64,000 bases of DNA from Brevibacterium senegalense (GCF_000285835.1 NZ_HE978600.1:531213-595212); one strand, 5' to 3'. Counted from the first letter of the stretch, positions 40,464-53,935 are shown. Notes: a model not told the origin generated them from the sequence alone. Numbers and translations are program-made.

Positions 40464-41768
40464 TCAGCGGAGGATGACGGGGTCCGGCTTCTCCACGCGT
40501 GAGATGGTCGCGCCCAGCCCCGTGAGCTTCTCCACGAAGTGCTCGTAGCCGCGCTCGATGTGATCGATGCCGGACACCTCGGTCGTGCCCGTCGCGATCA
40601 GACCCGCGACGACGAGGCCCGCACCCGCACGGATGTCGCTCGCTTCCACCTCCGCACCGGACAGCGAATCGACACCGGTGACGAGGGCGTGGTTCCCGTC
40701 GATGCTCACCTGCGCGCCCAGCCGTGACAGCTCGTTGACGAACCTCCAGCGGGCCTCGAACAGGTTCTCCGTCAGCAGCCCCACACCGTCCGCGCACGCG
40801 TTGAGCGCGATGACGAACGGCTGCAGGTCCGTGGGGAACCCGGGATAGGGCAGGGTCGAGACGCGGATGGGCTGCGGACGTGCGGGACCCACGACGCGGA
40901 ACCCTGCACGCGCGGGGTCCTCGTCCTCGATCGCGGTCACCTGCGCCCCGGACTCCAGCAGCTTGTCGACGACGTTGGGCAGGATGTCCAGCCCCACGCC
41001 GCGCACCGTCACGTCGCCCGCGGTCACGGCGGAGGCGAAGGCCCAGGTGCCGGCCACGATGCGGTCCCCCACGCAGCGGTGGGCCACCGGGTGCAGCTCC
41101 GGGACGCCGGTCACGACCAGGCGCGACGAGCCGATGCCCTCGATCCGCGCCCCCATCTCCACGAGCATCGTGCAGATGTCGACGATCTCCGGCTCCTTCG
41201 CCACGTTCTCGATCGTCGTGACCCCGTCGGCCAGGACGGCCGCCATGACGAGGTTCTCCGTCGCGCCCACGGACGGGAACGGCAGCGCGATGTCCGCGCC
41301 GGTGAGTCCGCGCGGTGCCCGCGCCACGAAGTATCCGTGGTCCAGCGAGACCTGCGCGCCCAGCTGCTCGAGGCCCCTCTGGTGCATGTCGAGGCCGCGG
41401 GAGCCGATCGCGTCGCCGCCGGGGACCGCGACCTCGGCCGCGTGCATGCGACCCACGAGGGGACCCAGGACTGAGATCGAGGCGCGCATGAGCCGGACCA
41501 GCTCGTAGTCCGCTGTGGTGCCGGGTGCGGCCGGAACGTCGATGCGGACCGTGCCGCCGGCCGCGTCGTAGTCGATGCCGCAGCCCAGCCGACTCAGCAG
41601 CTCGCACATGATGCGCACGTCCGCGATGTCCGGCACGTTCGAAACGGTCGAGACCCCGGGCGCCAGCAGTGTCGCGGCCATGAGCTTGAGGACGGAGTTC
41701 TTCGCGCCCCGCACCGTCACCTCGCCCTGCAGGGAGGTGGGCCCTTCGATGACGAAGACCTGACTCAC
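40464..41768 (-). CDS. murA: UDP-GlcNAc 1-carboxyvinyltransferase, Asp-type active site
   Basis: 434 residues. First committed step of peptidoglycan synthesis, adding enolpyruvate from PEP to UDP-GlcNAc in the cytosol. The N-terminal KN pair (GAKNSVLKL) is present. In the mobile loop [14 protein letters not shown] the residue matching the E. coli Cys115 is Asp (about residue 119), the form found in mycobacteria and associated with intrinsic fosfomycin resistance. GTG 41768 overlaps the DUF2550 stop as GTGA. The ORF is open upstream without homology. Confidence 0.95.
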   Translation of the reverse strand: MSQVFVIEGPTSLQGEVTVRGAKNSVLKLMAATLLAPGVSTVSNVPDIADVRIMCELLSRLGCGIDYDAAGGTVRIDVPAAPGTTADYELVRLMRASISVLGPLVGRMHAAEVAVPGGDAIGSRGLDMHQRGLEQLGAQVSLDHGYFVARAPRGLTGADIALPFPSVGATENLVMAAVLADGVTTIENVAKEPEIVDICTMLVEMGARIEGIGSSRLVVTGVPELHPVAHRCVGDRIVAGTWAFASAVTAGDVTVRGVGLDILPNVVDKLLESGAQVTAIEDEDPARAGFRVVGPARPQPIRVSTLPYPGFPTDLQPFVIALNACADGVGLLTENLFEARWRFVNELSRLGAQVSIDGNHALVTGVDSLSGAEVEASDIRAGAGLVVAGLIATGTTEVSGIDHIERGYEHFVEKLTGLGATISRVEKPDPVILR

Positions 41769-42223
41769 GTGAACCGTCCCATCGTGTGATTGGCGCCCGG
41801 GGGCGCGGATTCCAACCAGGAGGCGAAGCCGGACAGCGCCTCCGGATCCAGTGCCATCCGGATCGTCCGGGGTGCGCCGCGATACATGTCGTAGCGGCAC
41901 ACGATGACCTGCGCGTCGGGCAGAAGCGAGTACTGCTCCGACTCTGTGGGCCTCCCCCGGTCGATGATCTCCAGGTCCGACCGCGGAAGCATGTGGCTGG
42001 GGTGGGGGCGGAGGCTGAAGACCGGGTACCAGTCCAGTGCGGTCACCCCGAAGACGGCGACGCCCAACCGCCAGACCCCGGGCTTGCCCGGCATCTCCGC
42101 AGAGCAGTCGAAGGCGCCGGCCGCTCGAGTGAGCGACCGGCGCCTGACGGTGAAGAGCACGACGACGATCGCAGCCGCACCCACTGACGAGAGCAGAAGG
42201 ATCAGCAGAACGGATGCGAGCAC
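41765..42223 (-). CDS. DUF2550-family membrane-anchored protein
   Basis: 152 residues with one N-terminal transmembrane helix ([23 protein letters not shown]), then a small beta-rich domain containing [11 protein letters not shown] and [11 protein letters not shown]. The family sits between atpC and murA in many actinobacteria, as here. Function is unknown. Coupling to murA suggests an envelope role. 21 bp after atpC. Confidence 0.88.
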   Translation of the reverse strand: MLASVLLILLLSSVGAAAIVVVLFTVRRRSLTRAAGAFDCSAEMPGKPGVWRLGVAVFGVTALDWYPVFSLRPHPSHMLPRSDLEIIDRGRPTESEQYSLLPDAQVIVCRYDMYRGAPRTIRMALDPEALSGFASWLESAPPGANHTMGRFT

Positions 42224-42244
42224 GTCGCGGCTACCCCGGAACTC

Positions 42245-42508
42245 TCAGCCCACGATGCTGGCCGCGTCCGCGACCACGGAGACACGATCGTTCGCAACGG
42301 ACAGGAAGCCGCCGTCGGCCTGCGCGCGGACCGTCGAACCCTCCGTCGTGAGGATGCGGACCTCTCCGCCGGCCACGAGCCCCAGCAGGGGCTCGTGGCC
42401 GGCGAGGATGCCGATCTCGCCCTCGGTCGTGCGGGCCACCACGCGGGTGGCCTCGCCCGACCAGACCTCACGGTCGGCGGAGACGACGACGACTGACAGC
42501 GCGGCCAT
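42245..42508 (-). CDS. atpC: ATP synthase epsilon subunit
   Basis: 87 residues. Contains the N-terminal beta-sandwich of epsilon ([29 protein letters not shown]) but ends right after it, so the C-terminal two-helix regulatory arm of the E. coli protein (about 135 residues) is missing, a short form common in actinobacteria. 3 bp after atpD. Confidence 0.95.
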   Translation of the reverse strand: MAALSVVVVSADREVWSGEATRVVARTTEGEIGILAGHEPLLGLVAGGEVRILTTEGSTVRAQADGGFLSVANDRVSVVADAASIVG

Positions 42509-42511
42509 CGG

Positions 42512-44933
<2,422 letters not shown>

Positions 44934-44973
44934 CAGCACTTCCTTTCAGTCGTGGCGTGCACGTCGAACGACC

Positions 44974-46608
44974 TCAGCGCTTCTGCTTGACGATCTGCTC
45001 CTGCTCAATCTCCGAGGCATCCGCGGCAGCGGAGGACTCGGAGCCGGCGGAGACACCGTCACCGGACACCTGGAACTCCTTCTTGAAGTCGTTCACAGCC
45101 GTCGCGAGAGCATCCTTCAGATCGCCGCTGAGCTTGTCCTTCAGCTCCGCGATCTGCTGGAACAGGTCCGTCTTGCGCTCGAGGTAGGAGTGGAACTCCG
45201 CTTCGAAGCGCAGCACGTCGGCCACGGGGATCTCGTCGAGGTGGCCCTCGGAGCCCATCCAGACGGAGACCGTCTGACGCTCGGACGGCATGGGCTCGAA
45301 CTGTCCCTGCTTGAGCAGCTCCATGAGGCGCGCACCGCGGTCCAGCTGGCGACGGGTCGCCGGGTCCAGGTCGGACGCGAACATCGCGAACGCCTCGAGC
45401 GATCGGTACTGCGCCAGCGAGATCTTCAGCGTGCCGGACACGCCGCGCAGCGGCTTGCGCTGGGCGGAACCGCCCACGCGCGACACGGACACACCCACAT
45501 CCACGGCCGGACGCTGGTTCGAGTTGAACAGGTCCGACTGGAGGAAGATCTGGCCGTCGGTGATGGAGATGACGTTCGTGGGGATGAACGCGCCCACATC
45601 GTTCGCCTTGGTCTCGATGATCGGCAGACCCGTCATCGAACCGCCGCCCAGCTCGTCCGACAGCTTCGCGCAGCGCTCCAGCAGACGGGAATGGAGGTAG
45701 AAGACGTCGCCGGGGTACGCCTCACGGCCCGGCGGACGACGCAGCAGCAGCGAAATGGCGCGGTACGCCTCGGCCTGCTTGGACAGATCGTCGAAGACGA
45801 TGAGGACGTGCTTGCCCTCGTACATCCAGTGCTGTCCGATCGCGGAACCCGCGTAGGGGGCCAGGTACTTGAAGCCGGCGGGGTCGGACGCGGGCGAGGC
45901 CACGATCGTCGTGTACTCGAGCGCGCCGTTCTCCTCCAGCGAGCGGCGGACCGACGCGATGGTCGAGCCCTTCTGACCGCAGGCCACGTAGATGCAACGC
46001 ACCTGCTTGGAGGGGTCGCCGCTCTCCCAGTTGGCCTTCTGGTTGATGATCGTGTCGAGCGCCAGAGCCGTCTTGCCGGTCTTGCGGTCGCCGATGATGA
46101 GCTGGCGCTGGCCGCGGCCCACCGGGACCATCGCATCGATGGCCTTGAGCCCGGTCTCCATGGGCTCCTTGACCTCCTTGCGGTCCATGACGCCCGCGGC
46201 CTGGAGCTCCATCTCGCGACGACCCGTGGTGGCGATCTCGCCCAGTCCGTCGACGGGCTCGCCCAGCGGGTTCACGACGCGGCCCAGGTAGCCGTCGCCC
46301 ACGGGCACGGACAGGACCTCACCGGTGCGGAAGACCTGCTGGCCCTCGGCGATGCCGGAGAACTCACCCAGGACGACGGCGCCGATCGTGCGCTCGTCGA
46401 GGTTCTGCGCCAGGCCCAGCGTGCCGTCCTCGAAACGGAGCAGCTCGTTGGCCATCGTGCTGGGCAGACCGGACACCGTGGCGATGCCGTCTCCCGCGGT
46501 CACGACGGTGCCGACCTCGGTCTTGTCTCCCGACTGGGGTGAGTACGACTCGACGAACTTCCCCAGTGCGTCCCGGATCTCATCCGGGCTGATTGTCAGT
46601 TCCGCCAT
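44974..46608 (-). CDS. atpA: ATP synthase alpha subunit
   Basis: 544 residues, non-catalytic nucleotide-binding F1 subunit. P-loop GDRKTGKT (about residue 172) and the alpha signature around [14 protein letters not shown]. The C-terminal tail after about residue 505 is Ser/Ala/Glu-rich and longer than in E. coli, as in other actinobacteria. ATG 46608 with GGAAACC upstream. Confidence 0.97.
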   Translation of the reverse strand: MAELTISPDEIRDALGKFVESYSPQSGDKTEVGTVVTAGDGIATVSGLPSTMANELLRFEDGTLGLAQNLDERTIGAVVLGEFSGIAEGQQVFRTGEVLSVPVGDGYLGRVVNPLGEPVDGLGEIATTGRREMELQAAGVMDRKEVKEPMETGLKAIDAMVPVGRGQRQLIIGDRKTGKTALALDTIINQKANWESGDPSKQVRCIYVACGQKGSTIASVRRSLEENGALEYTTIVASPASDPAGFKYLAPYAGSAIGQHWMYEGKHVLIVFDDLSKQAEAYRAISLLLRRPPGREAYPGDVFYLHSRLLERCAKLSDELGGGSMTGLPIIETKANDVGAFIPTNVISITDGQIFLQSDLFNSNQRPAVDVGVSVSRVGGSAQRKPLRGVSGTLKISLAQYRSLEAFAMFASDLDPATRRQLDRGARLMELLKQGQFEPMPSERQTVSVWMGSEGHLDEIPVADVLRFEAEFHSYLERKTDLFQQIAELKDKLSGDLKDALATAVNDFKKEFQVSGDGVSAGSESSAAADASEIEQEQIVKQKR

Positions 46609-46689
46609 CTGGTTTCCCTGCTTCCTTGCTTGTCGTGAGGCTGCGTGCGCGTCGCAGCGGTTGTTCGTGGCACCCTGTCCCGGGTGCGA

Positions 46690-47499
46690 TCAGCTGGTGA
46701 GTCGACGGCGGACGTCCGACAGGCGATCAGCGATCGTGCCGCTCATCACCTCGTCGCCGACCTGCACCCGAACACCGCCGACGACGTCGGGGTCGACCTG
46801 GACGTGGAGCACGAGCTCCCTGCCGTACGACCGGGACAGTGACTGGGTGAGACGTTCCTGCTGCTGCGGGGTCAGCGGACGGGCGACGACGACCTCGGCC
46901 ACGGAGCGGCGCTGGCGCGCGGCCAGGACCTCTCCGTAGTTGTCGAGCGCCTCTGTCACGCGGATCCCGCGGGGGTGTGCCGCAGCCTGCTGAGCGAGGA
47001 GCAGAGTCTCCTGCGCAGCGGTCGAGCCGAGCAGATCCCGCACCAGCGCGCGCTTGGCGTCCGCGGGGCCGTCCGACCCCAGGGCCCAGCCCAGCTCGTG
47101 GTGGGTCTCGATGGTCCGCGCGAAGCGGAACAGCTCCTCCTCCACGCGCCCCAGGCGGCTCTGCGCCTGGGCCGAGGCGGCCACGGCGGTGACGCCCGCG
47201 ACCTCGAGGGCCGTGACGAAGTCCTGCGTGCGCGCCCAGTGGTGACCGGCGGCGGAGCGGGCGATCTCCACGGAGACGCCGTTGATCCGGGTGCCGAAGA
47301 GACGATCGAGGACCGCACCCTTCGCCGTCGGATCGACGGCCGCGTCCGCGAGCGTCTTCCGCAGCGACACGTCGTCCGCCAGCACGCCGACGATGGACAG
47401 CAGGCCTTCGCCCACCGCCTCATCGACGGACGTGCCGGCGACGGCGCGGTCCACGTGCGCGAGCACCTGCTGGAGGGACATCCTGCTCGACTGGAGCAT
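46690..47499 (-). CDS. atpH: ATP synthase delta subunit
   Basis: 269 residues, part of the peripheral stalk that links alpha to b. Longer than the about 177 residues of E. coli delta, as is usual in Micrococcales. OSCP-like C-terminal part is seen (VVARPLTPQQQERLTQSLSR, VDPDVVGGVRVQVGDEV). Start overlaps the atpF stop by one base (TGATG at 47501-47497). Confidence 0.94.
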   Translation of the reverse strand: MLQSSRMSLQQVLAHVDRAVAGTSVDEAVGEGLLSIVGVLADDVSLRKTLADAAVDPTAKGAVLDRLFGTRINGVSVEIARSAAGHHWARTQDFVTALEVAGVTAVAASAQAQSRLGRVEEELFRFARTIETHHELGWALGSDGPADAKRALVRDLLGSTAAQETLLLAQQAAAHPRGIRVTEALDNYGEVLAARQRRSVAEVVVARPLTPQQQERLTQSLSRSYGRELVLHVQVDPDVVGGVRVQVGDEVMSGTIADRLSDVRRRLTS

Positions 47500-48065
47500 C
47501 AGAACTCCTTGGTGGCGGAGGCCGTGGCGGCGGGCGCCTGGGCCTCGAGATCGGCGATGAAGCGGTCGACGACGTTCGCCGAACGGGTGTCGTCGGTCAG
47601 CGACTCACCCACGATGCGCGAGGCGAGGTCGGTCGCGAGACCGCCCACCTCCGATCGCAGCGAGACCATCGCGGACTGGCGCTCGGCCTCGATCTGCGCC
47701 TTGGCCTGCGCGAGGATCCGCTCGGATTCCTCCGTGGCCTGCTGCTTCATCGAGGCGATGATCTGCGCGCCCTCCTCCTGGGCCTCAGCCCGGAGCCTGG
47801 CGGCTTCTGCACGTCCGTCCGCGAGCTGCTTCTGGTACTCGGCGAGGGCGGCGTCCGCCTCCGCCTGGACCTTCTCCGCCTTCTCGATACCGCCCTGGAT
47901 GGCGCTGGAGCGCTCGTCCAGGACCGTGCGGAACTTCGGAAGGAGCACCTTCCAGAAGACCAGGAAGATGAGAGCGAAGCAGACTGCCGACCAGACGATG
48001 TCGTAGACAGCGGGGATGAGCGGGTGTCCGCCCGGCTCCGCTGCGAGAACTGTCATCGAGGTCAT
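47499..48065 (-). CDS. atpF: ATP synthase b subunit
   Basis: 188 residues. One N-terminal membrane helix (YDIVWSAVCFALIFLVFWKV) and a long Ala/Glu/Gln-rich coiled coil forming the stator. Start ATG 48065. ATG 48056 is also possible. Ends in the atpH start. Confidence 0.95.
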   Translation of the reverse strand: MTSMTVLAAEPGGHPLIPAVYDIVWSAVCFALIFLVFWKVLLPKFRTVLDERSSAIQGGIEKAEKVQAEADAALAEYQKQLADGRAEAARLRAEAQEEGAQIIASMKQQATEESERILAQAKAQIEAERQSAMVSLRSEVGGLATDLASRIVGESLTDDTRSANVVDRFIADLEAQAPAATASATKEF

Positions 48066-48083
48066 GTGAGGGCTCGCTCCCTA

Positions 48084-48353
<270 letters not shown>

Positions 48354-48397
48354 TCAGCTGGCCCCTGTCTTGCGGATGACAGATTGTGGTCCGGGAC

Positions 48398-49192
48398 TCA
48401 GTGGTCCTGGGCGACGCTCAGCTGGATGTAGGCGGCGGTCAGCAGAGCGAAGACGTAGGCCTGCAGCACGGCGACGAGGATCTCGAAGAGCGTGAAGGCG
48501 AGGCCGCCGACGAGGGTGAGGGCGCCGAAGCCCGCCAGGGCGCCGCCCGCCTCGAAGAAGAAGAACTGCGTGGCCGCGAAGCAGAGGACCAGCAGGAGGT
48601 GACCCACCAGCATGTTGAACGTGAGTCGCAGCGTGAGGCTGACGGGACGCGCGATGAACGTCGACACGATCTCGATGGGGGTCACGAGGATGTACATGGG
48701 CTTGGGCACGCCGGCCGGGAAGAGCTCGCCCTTGAGGTACGCGAACCCGCCCTTCGCCTGGATGCCCGCCGCGATCATGACGACGTAGACCACCAGCGAC
48801 AGCACCAGGGGCATGCCGATGAGCGCGTTCGAGGAGATGTTGAGGAACGGGATGATGCCCGTGATGTTGAGGGCGAAGACGCCGAAGAAGATCGAGGCGA
48901 TGAGCGGGAAGAAGCGATCGCCGTCCTTGCGACCCAGCATCCCGTACGCGATGTCCTTCCGGACGAAGTCGAACGCCAGCTCGACGACCGACTGGATCCG
49001 GCCCGGGACGACCGTCGCCTTCCGCAGCGCCAGCCACAGGAGCAGGAGCAGCACGAGCGTCGCGAGAATGCGGACCAGGATGATCCGGTTGACGTCGAAC
49101 CCGGTCCCCTCGAACAGGAAGACCTGGGGGAAGAACTCCTCGAGACCGGGAGCGTGGAAGCCCCCTCCCTCTCCAGCTGCGAGCAGCGACAC
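48398..49192 (-). CDS. atpB: ATP synthase a subunit
   Basis: 264 residues, GTG start at 49192. Five to six membrane helices forming the proton half-channels, with the essential Arg in SLTLRLTFNM and the C-terminal GLAFTLFEILVAVLQAYVFALL. First gene of the F1Fo operon after the atpI-like gene. Confidence 0.96.
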   Translation of the reverse strand: MSLLAAGEGGGFHAPGLEEFFPQVFLFEGTGFDVNRIILVRILATLVLLLLLWLALRKATVVPGRIQSVVELAFDFVRKDIAYGMLGRKDGDRFFPLIASIFFGVFALNITGIIPFLNISSNALIGMPLVLSLVVYVVMIAAGIQAKGGFAYLKGELFPAGVPKPMYILVTPIEIVSTFIARPVSLTLRLTFNMLVGHLLLVLCFAATQFFFFEAGGALAGFGALTLVGGLAFTLFEILVAVLQAYVFALLTAAYIQLSVAQDH

Positions 49193-49518
49193 CGTAGACA
49201 GGGCGTTGGTGAACAGGGCGGACTCCTGACGGCTATGCGATCCCCGCTGCTGCGGCGACCGGCGACGGCACTGAGATCGGGCGTGGTCGTCGGACTCGTG
49301 TCCGATCTGGATCTCGCGATGGTCTGGTGCGGGGTCTGGGGGTCCGAGTGCGCCGGCCGCTGCCGACGCCTCCGTTCAGTCTGCTGACCGAGTATTCCCA
49401 GCGTATCCCCCCGGTACTCTACCAAGCGTAGAGAATGCGACAAAACCGCTCACCGCACGGGTTCGCACCCTGACTGTGGTGTTGCTCTCACCCGGGCCCT
49501 CCGGAGGCCGCCGGGGGT
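49193..49518. other. Intergenic region upstream of atpB
   Basis: 326 bp without a convincing gene on either strand. It holds the candidate atp promoter at 49416-49443, a small inverted repeat CTCTAC-N5-GTAGAG at 49417-49433 that overlaps the -10, and otherwise nothing that I can identify. Confidence 0.6.
49416..49443 (-). promoter_or_regulatory. Candidate promoter of the atp operon
   Basis: On the minus strand TTGTCG (49443-49438) and TAGAGT (49421-49416) are 16 bp apart, about 220 bp before atpB. The -10 overlaps an inverted repeat (49417-49433) that could be an operator. Confidence 0.5.
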
Positions 49519-49971
49519 TCAGGGACGACGCTCGTCGGGTTCGTCCACCAGCGGCAGCCGGGACCGCTGGACGATGACGACGTCCGCGATGAGCGAGGCG
49601 ATCGCGGCGACGGCCAGGGTGAGGAAGAGCGTCCAGGGGTCGTAGAAGTCCCGGCCGCGCAGTGCGATGCCCACCCCCATGAACCCCACGATCTTGACGA
49701 GGAAGCCGCCCAGGACCCCGGCCGCCATCGTGGCGGGGCTGGAGTGCGCGGTGAAGTACATGACGACGGCGGTGATCGCGAAGAAGACGAAGGCCGTGAC
49801 GGAGCCGATGAGCGCGCCCCACACGCCGGGCAGACCGGCGACCAGTCCGCCGACGAAGCTGGCGATCGTGCCGATGACGATCGCGATGAGGGCGCCGGCG
49901 ATGATCGTCCACTTCATGATCGAGCGGACGCTGCCGGCGCGGCCGATGCCGGATACGGAGGACGGGGTCAT
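49519..49971 (-). CDS. AtpI-like membrane protein
   Basis: 150 residues from ATG 49971, overlapping the wecA-like stop as ATGA. Four hydrophobic helices (IIAGALIAIVIGTIASFVGG, VWGALIGSVTAFVFFAITAV, GVLGGFLVKIVGFMGVGIAL, TLFLTLAVAAIASLIADVVI). It sits upstream of atpB, where AtpI, an assembly factor of the c-ring, is usually found. Sequence similarity among these proteins is weak, so the name rests mainly on position and topology. Confidence 0.75.
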   Translation of the reverse strand: MTPSSVSGIGRAGSVRSIMKWTIIAGALIAIVIGTIASFVGGLVAGLPGVWGALIGSVTAFVFFAITAVVMYFTAHSSPATMAAGVLGGFLVKIVGFMGVGIALRGRDFYDPWTLFLTLAVAAIASLIADVVIVQRSRLPLVDEPDERRP

Positions 49972-51074
49972 GGGGTCTCCTTGCGGGCCAGGCGTCGGCC
50001 CAGCGGGTAGAAGGTCAGGACGAGCGTCACGAGGACGAGTCCCGCGAGCACCGGCAGCAGGCGGGCCGCCGGGAAGAGCAGGAACGAGACGGACCCGAAC
50101 GCGAAGATCGCGGTCCACAGGTAGAGGAGCAGCACGGCGCGCGCGTGCGAGTGCCCCAGCCGCAGCATGCGGTGGTGCAGGTGCTTCGCATCCGCGGAGA
50201 ACGGCGACTTGCCGGCCATCATCCGCCGCACGACCGCCAGGCCCAGGTCCAGCAGGGGCAGAGCCATGACCGCGATCGGCAGGATGATGGGCAGGAACGC
50301 GGCGAACGCGCGCTCGTCCGCCAGCAGCGCCGGGTCGACCTGACCGGTCACCCGGATCGTCGAGGCCGCCAGCAGCAGGCCGATGAGCATCGAGCCGGAG
50401 TCCCCCATGAAGATGCGGGACGGGTTGAAGTTGTGCGGCAGGAAGCCCACGCACGCACCCACGAGCACCGCGATGATGAGCGAGGCGAGGTTCGCGTAGC
50501 TGTCCGGGGTCGCATCGACCGCCAGGCTGTAGCTGTAGGCGAAGAACGCGGCCCCGCCGATCGAGACGACCCCTGCGGCGAGGCCGTCCAGACCGTCGAC
50601 GAAGTTGACGGCGTTGATCGTCACGAGCACGACGAGGACCGTGAGGATGAGCGACATGCGGGGTGAGCCGATGATGACCCCGCCCAGCGGGATGGACAGG
50701 AGGCTCACCCCGTTGAGCGCCATGAACCCGGCCGCCAGGGTCTGGCCCGCGAGCTTCGTCGTCCAGTGGAGGTCCCAGATGTCGTCGATGACCCCCAGCA
50801 CGCACAGCATCGTCGCCGCACCGGCGATGCCGATGATGGGCCCGGGCTCGTCGAACACCCGGTCGAGGAACGGCGTCTGCGACGCGATCGCCAGCGCCCC
50901 CATGATCCCCGCGAACATCGCGACGCCGCCCAGGCGGGGCGTGGGCACGGAGTGGACATCGCGCTCGCGCAGCGGCGAGAAGATGAGTCCGCGCTCCGCC
51001 ACCCGTCGCACCATCGGGGTGACGAGGTACGCGATCACCGCCGCGACGAGGAGGATGAAGAGGTAGGCGCGCAC
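49968..51074 (-). CDS. Undecaprenyl-phosphate GlcNAc-1-phosphate transferase (WecA/TagO type)
   Basis: 368 residues with about eleven membrane helices. Transfers a sugar-1-phosphate from UDP-sugar to undecaprenyl phosphate to start a wall glycopolymer. PNPT family motifs are visible: IDDIWDL (Asp-rich, Mg2+ binding), VNFVDGLDGLAAG, and the cytoplasmic HLHHRML. It follows tsaC by 3 bp and overlaps the AtpI-like gene, in the usual actinobacterial order. Confidence 0.93.
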   Translation of the reverse strand: MRAYLFILLVAAVIAYLVTPMVRRVAERGLIFSPLRERDVHSVPTPRLGGVAMFAGIMGALAIASQTPFLDRVFDEPGPIIGIAGAATMLCVLGVIDDIWDLHWTTKLAGQTLAAGFMALNGVSLLSIPLGGVIIGSPRMSLILTVLVVLVTINAVNFVDGLDGLAAGVVSIGGAAFFAYSYSLAVDATPDSYANLASLIIAVLVGACVGFLPHNFNPSRIFMGDSGSMLIGLLLAASTIRVTGQVDPALLADERAFAAFLPIILPIAVMALPLLDLGLAVVRRMMAGKSPFSADAKHLHHRMLRLGHSHARAVLLLYLWTAIFAFGSVSFLLFPAARLLPVLAGLVLVTLVLTFYPLGRRLARKETP

Positions 51075-51077
51075 GGG

Positions 51078-51755
51078 TCAGTCGTCCTGCGACCCGCCGT
51101 CCGCGGGGTCGTCCGGACCCACAAGCTCCGGCAGCTCCTCGCGCAGGCGGTCGAGTCCCAGCGGCCCCTCCCGGAGGATGCGCGGCGGCTGCGACGTCAT
51201 GTCGACGATCGTCGAGGACCCCTGCCCGGTGCGCGGGCCACCGTCCAGGTAGATCGCCACGGAGTCGCCCAGCATCTCCCGTGCCTGCTCCGCTGTCGTG
51301 GCGGCCGGCGCCCCGTGCGTGTTCGCGCTCGAGACGGCGAGCGGACCCGTCTCCGCCAGCAGCGCCAGCGTGTCCGGATCGTCCGGCATGCGCAGCGCGA
51401 CGGTGCCATGGGTGTCCCCCAGGTCCCAGTCGAGCATGGGCTGCGCCTCGCAGATGAGCGTGAGAGGGCCAGGCCAGAACGCCCCCACGAGCGCCATGAC
51501 GCGCTGATCGACGTTCGCGGCCAGGGCCAGGAGGGTGTCGCGACTGTGGACGAGCACGGGCGGCGGCATGTCCCGGCCCCGGCCCTTCGCTGCCAGCAGC
51601 GCGTTCACCGCGCTGGGGCTGAAGGCGTCCGCGCCGATCCCGTACACCGTGTCCGTCGGCACGACGAGGAGTCCACCGTCCCGGATCACCCGGCCGGCCT
51701 CCGCGAGCACCAGCTCGCGCACCTGCTCATTCCGGATGTCGAAGGTCCGTGCCAT
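51078..51755 (-). CDS. L-threonylcarbamoyladenylate synthase (Sua5/YrdC)
   Basis: 225 residues, the YrdC domain alone with a short acidic tail. Makes threonylcarbamoyl-AMP from Thr, bicarbonate and ATP for the t6A37 modification of ANN-decoding tRNAs. Motifs: LLVVPTDTVYGIGADAF, AKGRGRDMPPPVLV, FWPGPLTLI, LAVSSANTHG. It lies just after prmC, 21 bp away. Confidence 0.94.
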   Translation of the reverse strand: MARTFDIRNEQVRELVLAEAGRVIRDGGLLVVPTDTVYGIGADAFSPSAVNALLAAKGRGRDMPPPVLVHSRDTLLALAANVDQRVMALVGAFWPGPLTLICEAQPMLDWDLGDTHGTVALRMPDDPDTLALLAETGPLAVSSANTHGAPAATTAEQAREMLGDSVAIYLDGGPRTGQGSSTIVDMTSQPPRILREGPLGLDRLREELPELVGPDDPADGGSQDD

Positions 51756-51776
51756 GCGTGGGCGACTCTCTTCCGC

Positions 51777-52754
51777 TCAGTGGTGGGGCCGCAGCACAGC
51801 CACGGTGAAACGATCTCGTCCAGTGTAGTCCGCGCGGGTGGTCACTCCCGTGAACCCGGCGCCGGTGCACGCCTCGCGCAGAGCCGCGCCCTGCGTGTCC
51901 GCGTGCTCGAGGACCAGCAGTCCGCCGGGGATCAGCACCCGTGCCGCGCTCGCGATGACGAGCCGCGGGATCCGGGTCCCGTCGTCTCCCCCGCCCCACA
52001 GGGCGGCGGCCGGGTCGTGGACCACGGCCTCGGGAGCGGTGGTGGTGCCGTCGTCGACGACGTAGGGCGGGTTGCTCACGACCGCGTCGACCGCACCGTC
52101 CAGGTGGGTGCGGACGAGTGCGTCGACCGCGTCCGGATCCGTCGCGTCGCCCACCACCGCGGTGAACCGCGAGCCGACTTCCTCCAGGAGCTCCCGGTGC
52201 GCCGTCGCGCTGCGGTGCGTCCACGCGAGCGCGTCCGGTTCCCGTTCGATCCCCAGCGCCGAGGTCCCGGCCGCCTCCGCGGCGACCGCCAGTCCCAGCG
52301 CCCCCGTGCCGGTGCACAGGTCCAGCACCCGCGCGCCCCCCGCGGGGCGCACGCGGGCGAGGTGGTGGAGCACAGGGTCGACGAGCAGCTCCGTCTCCGG
52401 TCGCGGGACGAAGACCCCGGGACCCACGGGCAGCGTGAGGGTGCGGAAGTGGGCGCGACCGGTCAGGTGCTGCAGGGGCGTGCGGGTCGCGCGATGCTCC
52501 AGCAGGTCGCGGTACGCCGTGGCGACGTCGGCCGACACAGGATCGCCCAGCAGGCGGGCCCGGCTCACCTCGTGGTCCTCCCACCCCCACGCGTGGGCGA
52601 GCAGTGCACGGGCGTCCGCGGGAGGGGAGTCGACGCCGGCGGCATGCAGGAGGCGCTCCCCCTCGCGCAGCAGCGCATCCGTCGACGGCTGCGTCGCAGG
52701 ATCGTGCGTCGCCTGCGCGGGTCCGTCCGGGACTCCGCCGGGGACGGTCGTCAT
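51777..52754 (-). CDS. prmC: Release factor glutamine methyltransferase
   Basis: 325 residues. Methylates Gln of the GGQ motif of RF1/RF2 using S-adenosylmethionine. N-terminal helical recognition domain, then the Rossmann fold with motif [16 protein letters not shown] and the catalytic NPPY in [11 protein letters not shown] 52754 overlaps the prfA stop (ATGA), matching enzyme with its substrate. Confidence 0.95.
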   Translation of the reverse strand: MTTVPGGVPDGPAQATHDPATQPSTDALLREGERLLHAAGVDSPPADARALLAHAWGWEDHEVSRARLLGDPVSADVATAYRDLLEHRATRTPLQHLTGRAHFRTLTLPVGPGVFVPRPETELLVDPVLHHLARVRPAGGARVLDLCTGTGALGLAVAAEAAGTSALGIEREPDALAWTHRSATAHRELLEEVGSRFTAVVGDATDPDAVDALVRTHLDGAVDAVVSNPPYVVDDGTTTAPEAVVHDPAAALWGGGDDGTRIPRLVIASAARVLIPGGLLVLEHADTQGAALREACTGAGFTGVTTRADYTGRDRFTVAVLRPHH

Positions 52755-53866
52755 CCGATGTCCTCGAGGCGCTCCGCGCGCTGAGCGGCGCGCAGCGATT
52801 CGACGACCTCGTCCAGCCGCCCGTCCAGCACCTGGTCGAGGTTGTGTGCCTTGTACCCGGTGCGGTGGTCGGTCACCCGGTTCTCCGGGAAGTTGTAGGT
52901 CCGCACGCGCTCCGAGCGGTCGACGGTGCGCACCTGCGACCGACGCTGCTCCGACTGCGCGGCGGCTGCCTCCTCCGCGCGGGCGGCCAGGATGCGGGCG
53001 CGCAGCATGCGCAGGGCCGCCTCCTTGTTCTGCAGCTGCGACTTCTCGTTCTGGCAGCTGGCGGTGATCCCCGTGGGCAGGTGCGTGATGCGGACGGCGG
53101 AGTCCGTTGTGTTGACCGACTGGCCGCCGGGGCCCGAGGAGCGGTAGACGTCGATCCGCAGGTCCCCGTCCGGCAGGTCGACCTCGTCCGGCGCGTCCGC
53201 CTCCGGGAAGACGAGGACACCGGCGGCGGAGGTGTGGATCCGACCCTGCGACTCCGTGACGGGGACGCGCTGGACCCTGTGCACCCCGCCCTCGAACTTC
53301 GTCCACCCGTACACGCCGTCCGCGGACGACTTGAGGGCCAGCGTGAGTTCGCGCACTCCGCCCAGATCCGTGTGGGCGGCGTCCAGGATCTCCGTCGTCC
53401 AGCCGCGGGAGGCGGCCCACCGCTCGTACATCCGGGCGAGGTCGCCGGCGAAGAGGGCTGACTCGTCGCCGCCCTCCCCCGCCCGGATCTCCAGGATCGC
53501 GTCGCGGCTGTCGTCCGGGTCCGAGGGGACGAGGAGGTCCCTCAGGTCGACGAGAAGGGCGCTCCGCTCCTCGCCCAGGGTCGCCTCGAGCTCGTCGGCC
53601 TCCTCCTGGAACGAGGCGTCGGCCTCCGCCATGTCGTGAGCGGCGTCCAGGTCGTCGGCGATCCGCTGCAGACGGGACCAGACCTGCGCGATGCGGTCGA
53701 GCTCCGCGTACCGACGCGTGAGGGTGCGCGCACGTCCCGGACTGCTGTGCACCTGGGGGTCCGCCAGCTCCTGCTCGACCTGTGCGTGCTCGTCCAGCAG
53801 GGAGCGCACGCTCGTGGCGAGTGCGTCCAGCTCCTGCGCCGCCGCATCCGACTGCTCCGAGGTCAT
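52751..53866 (-). CDS. prfA: Peptide chain release factor 1
   Basis: 371 residues. Ends translation at UAA and UAG. The decoding loop carries PVT ([12 protein letters not shown]), the peptidyl hydrolysis loop GPGGQSVN holds the GGQ at about 240, followed by the acceptor-like NEKSQLQNK region. Upstream lies a very strong hairpin separating it from rho, so prfA needs its own promoter within 53867-53951 or read-through. Confidence 0.97.
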   Translation of the reverse strand: MTSEQSDAAAQELDALATSVRSLLDEHAQVEQELADPQVHSSPGRARTLTRRYAELDRIAQVWSRLQRIADDLDAAHDMAEADASFQEEADELEATLGEERSALLVDLRDLLVPSDPDDSRDAILEIRAGEGGDESALFAGDLARMYERWAASRGWTTEILDAAHTDLGGVRELTLALKSSADGVYGWTKFEGGVHRVQRVPVTESQGRIHTSAAGVLVFPEADAPDEVDLPDGDLRIDVYRSSGPGGQSVNTTDSAVRITHLPTGITASCQNEKSQLQNKEAALRMLRARILAARAEEAAAAQSEQRRSQVRTVDRSERVRTYNFPENRVTDHRTGYKAHNLDQVLDGRLDEVVESLRAAQRAERLEDIG

Positions 53867-53886
53867 CGTCCGCTCCTCAGTGGACG

Positions 53887-53935
53887 CGCACGAGCCGAGG
53901 ACGGCGGGGTGTCCCCGCCGTCCTCGGCTCGTGCG
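53887..53935. terminator. 23-bp-stem hairpin between rho and prfA
   Basis: Arms 53887-53909 and 53913-53935 are perfectly complementary and enclose three bases. No T tract follows. It lies 17 bp after the rho stop codon on the minus strand. Confidence 0.87.
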
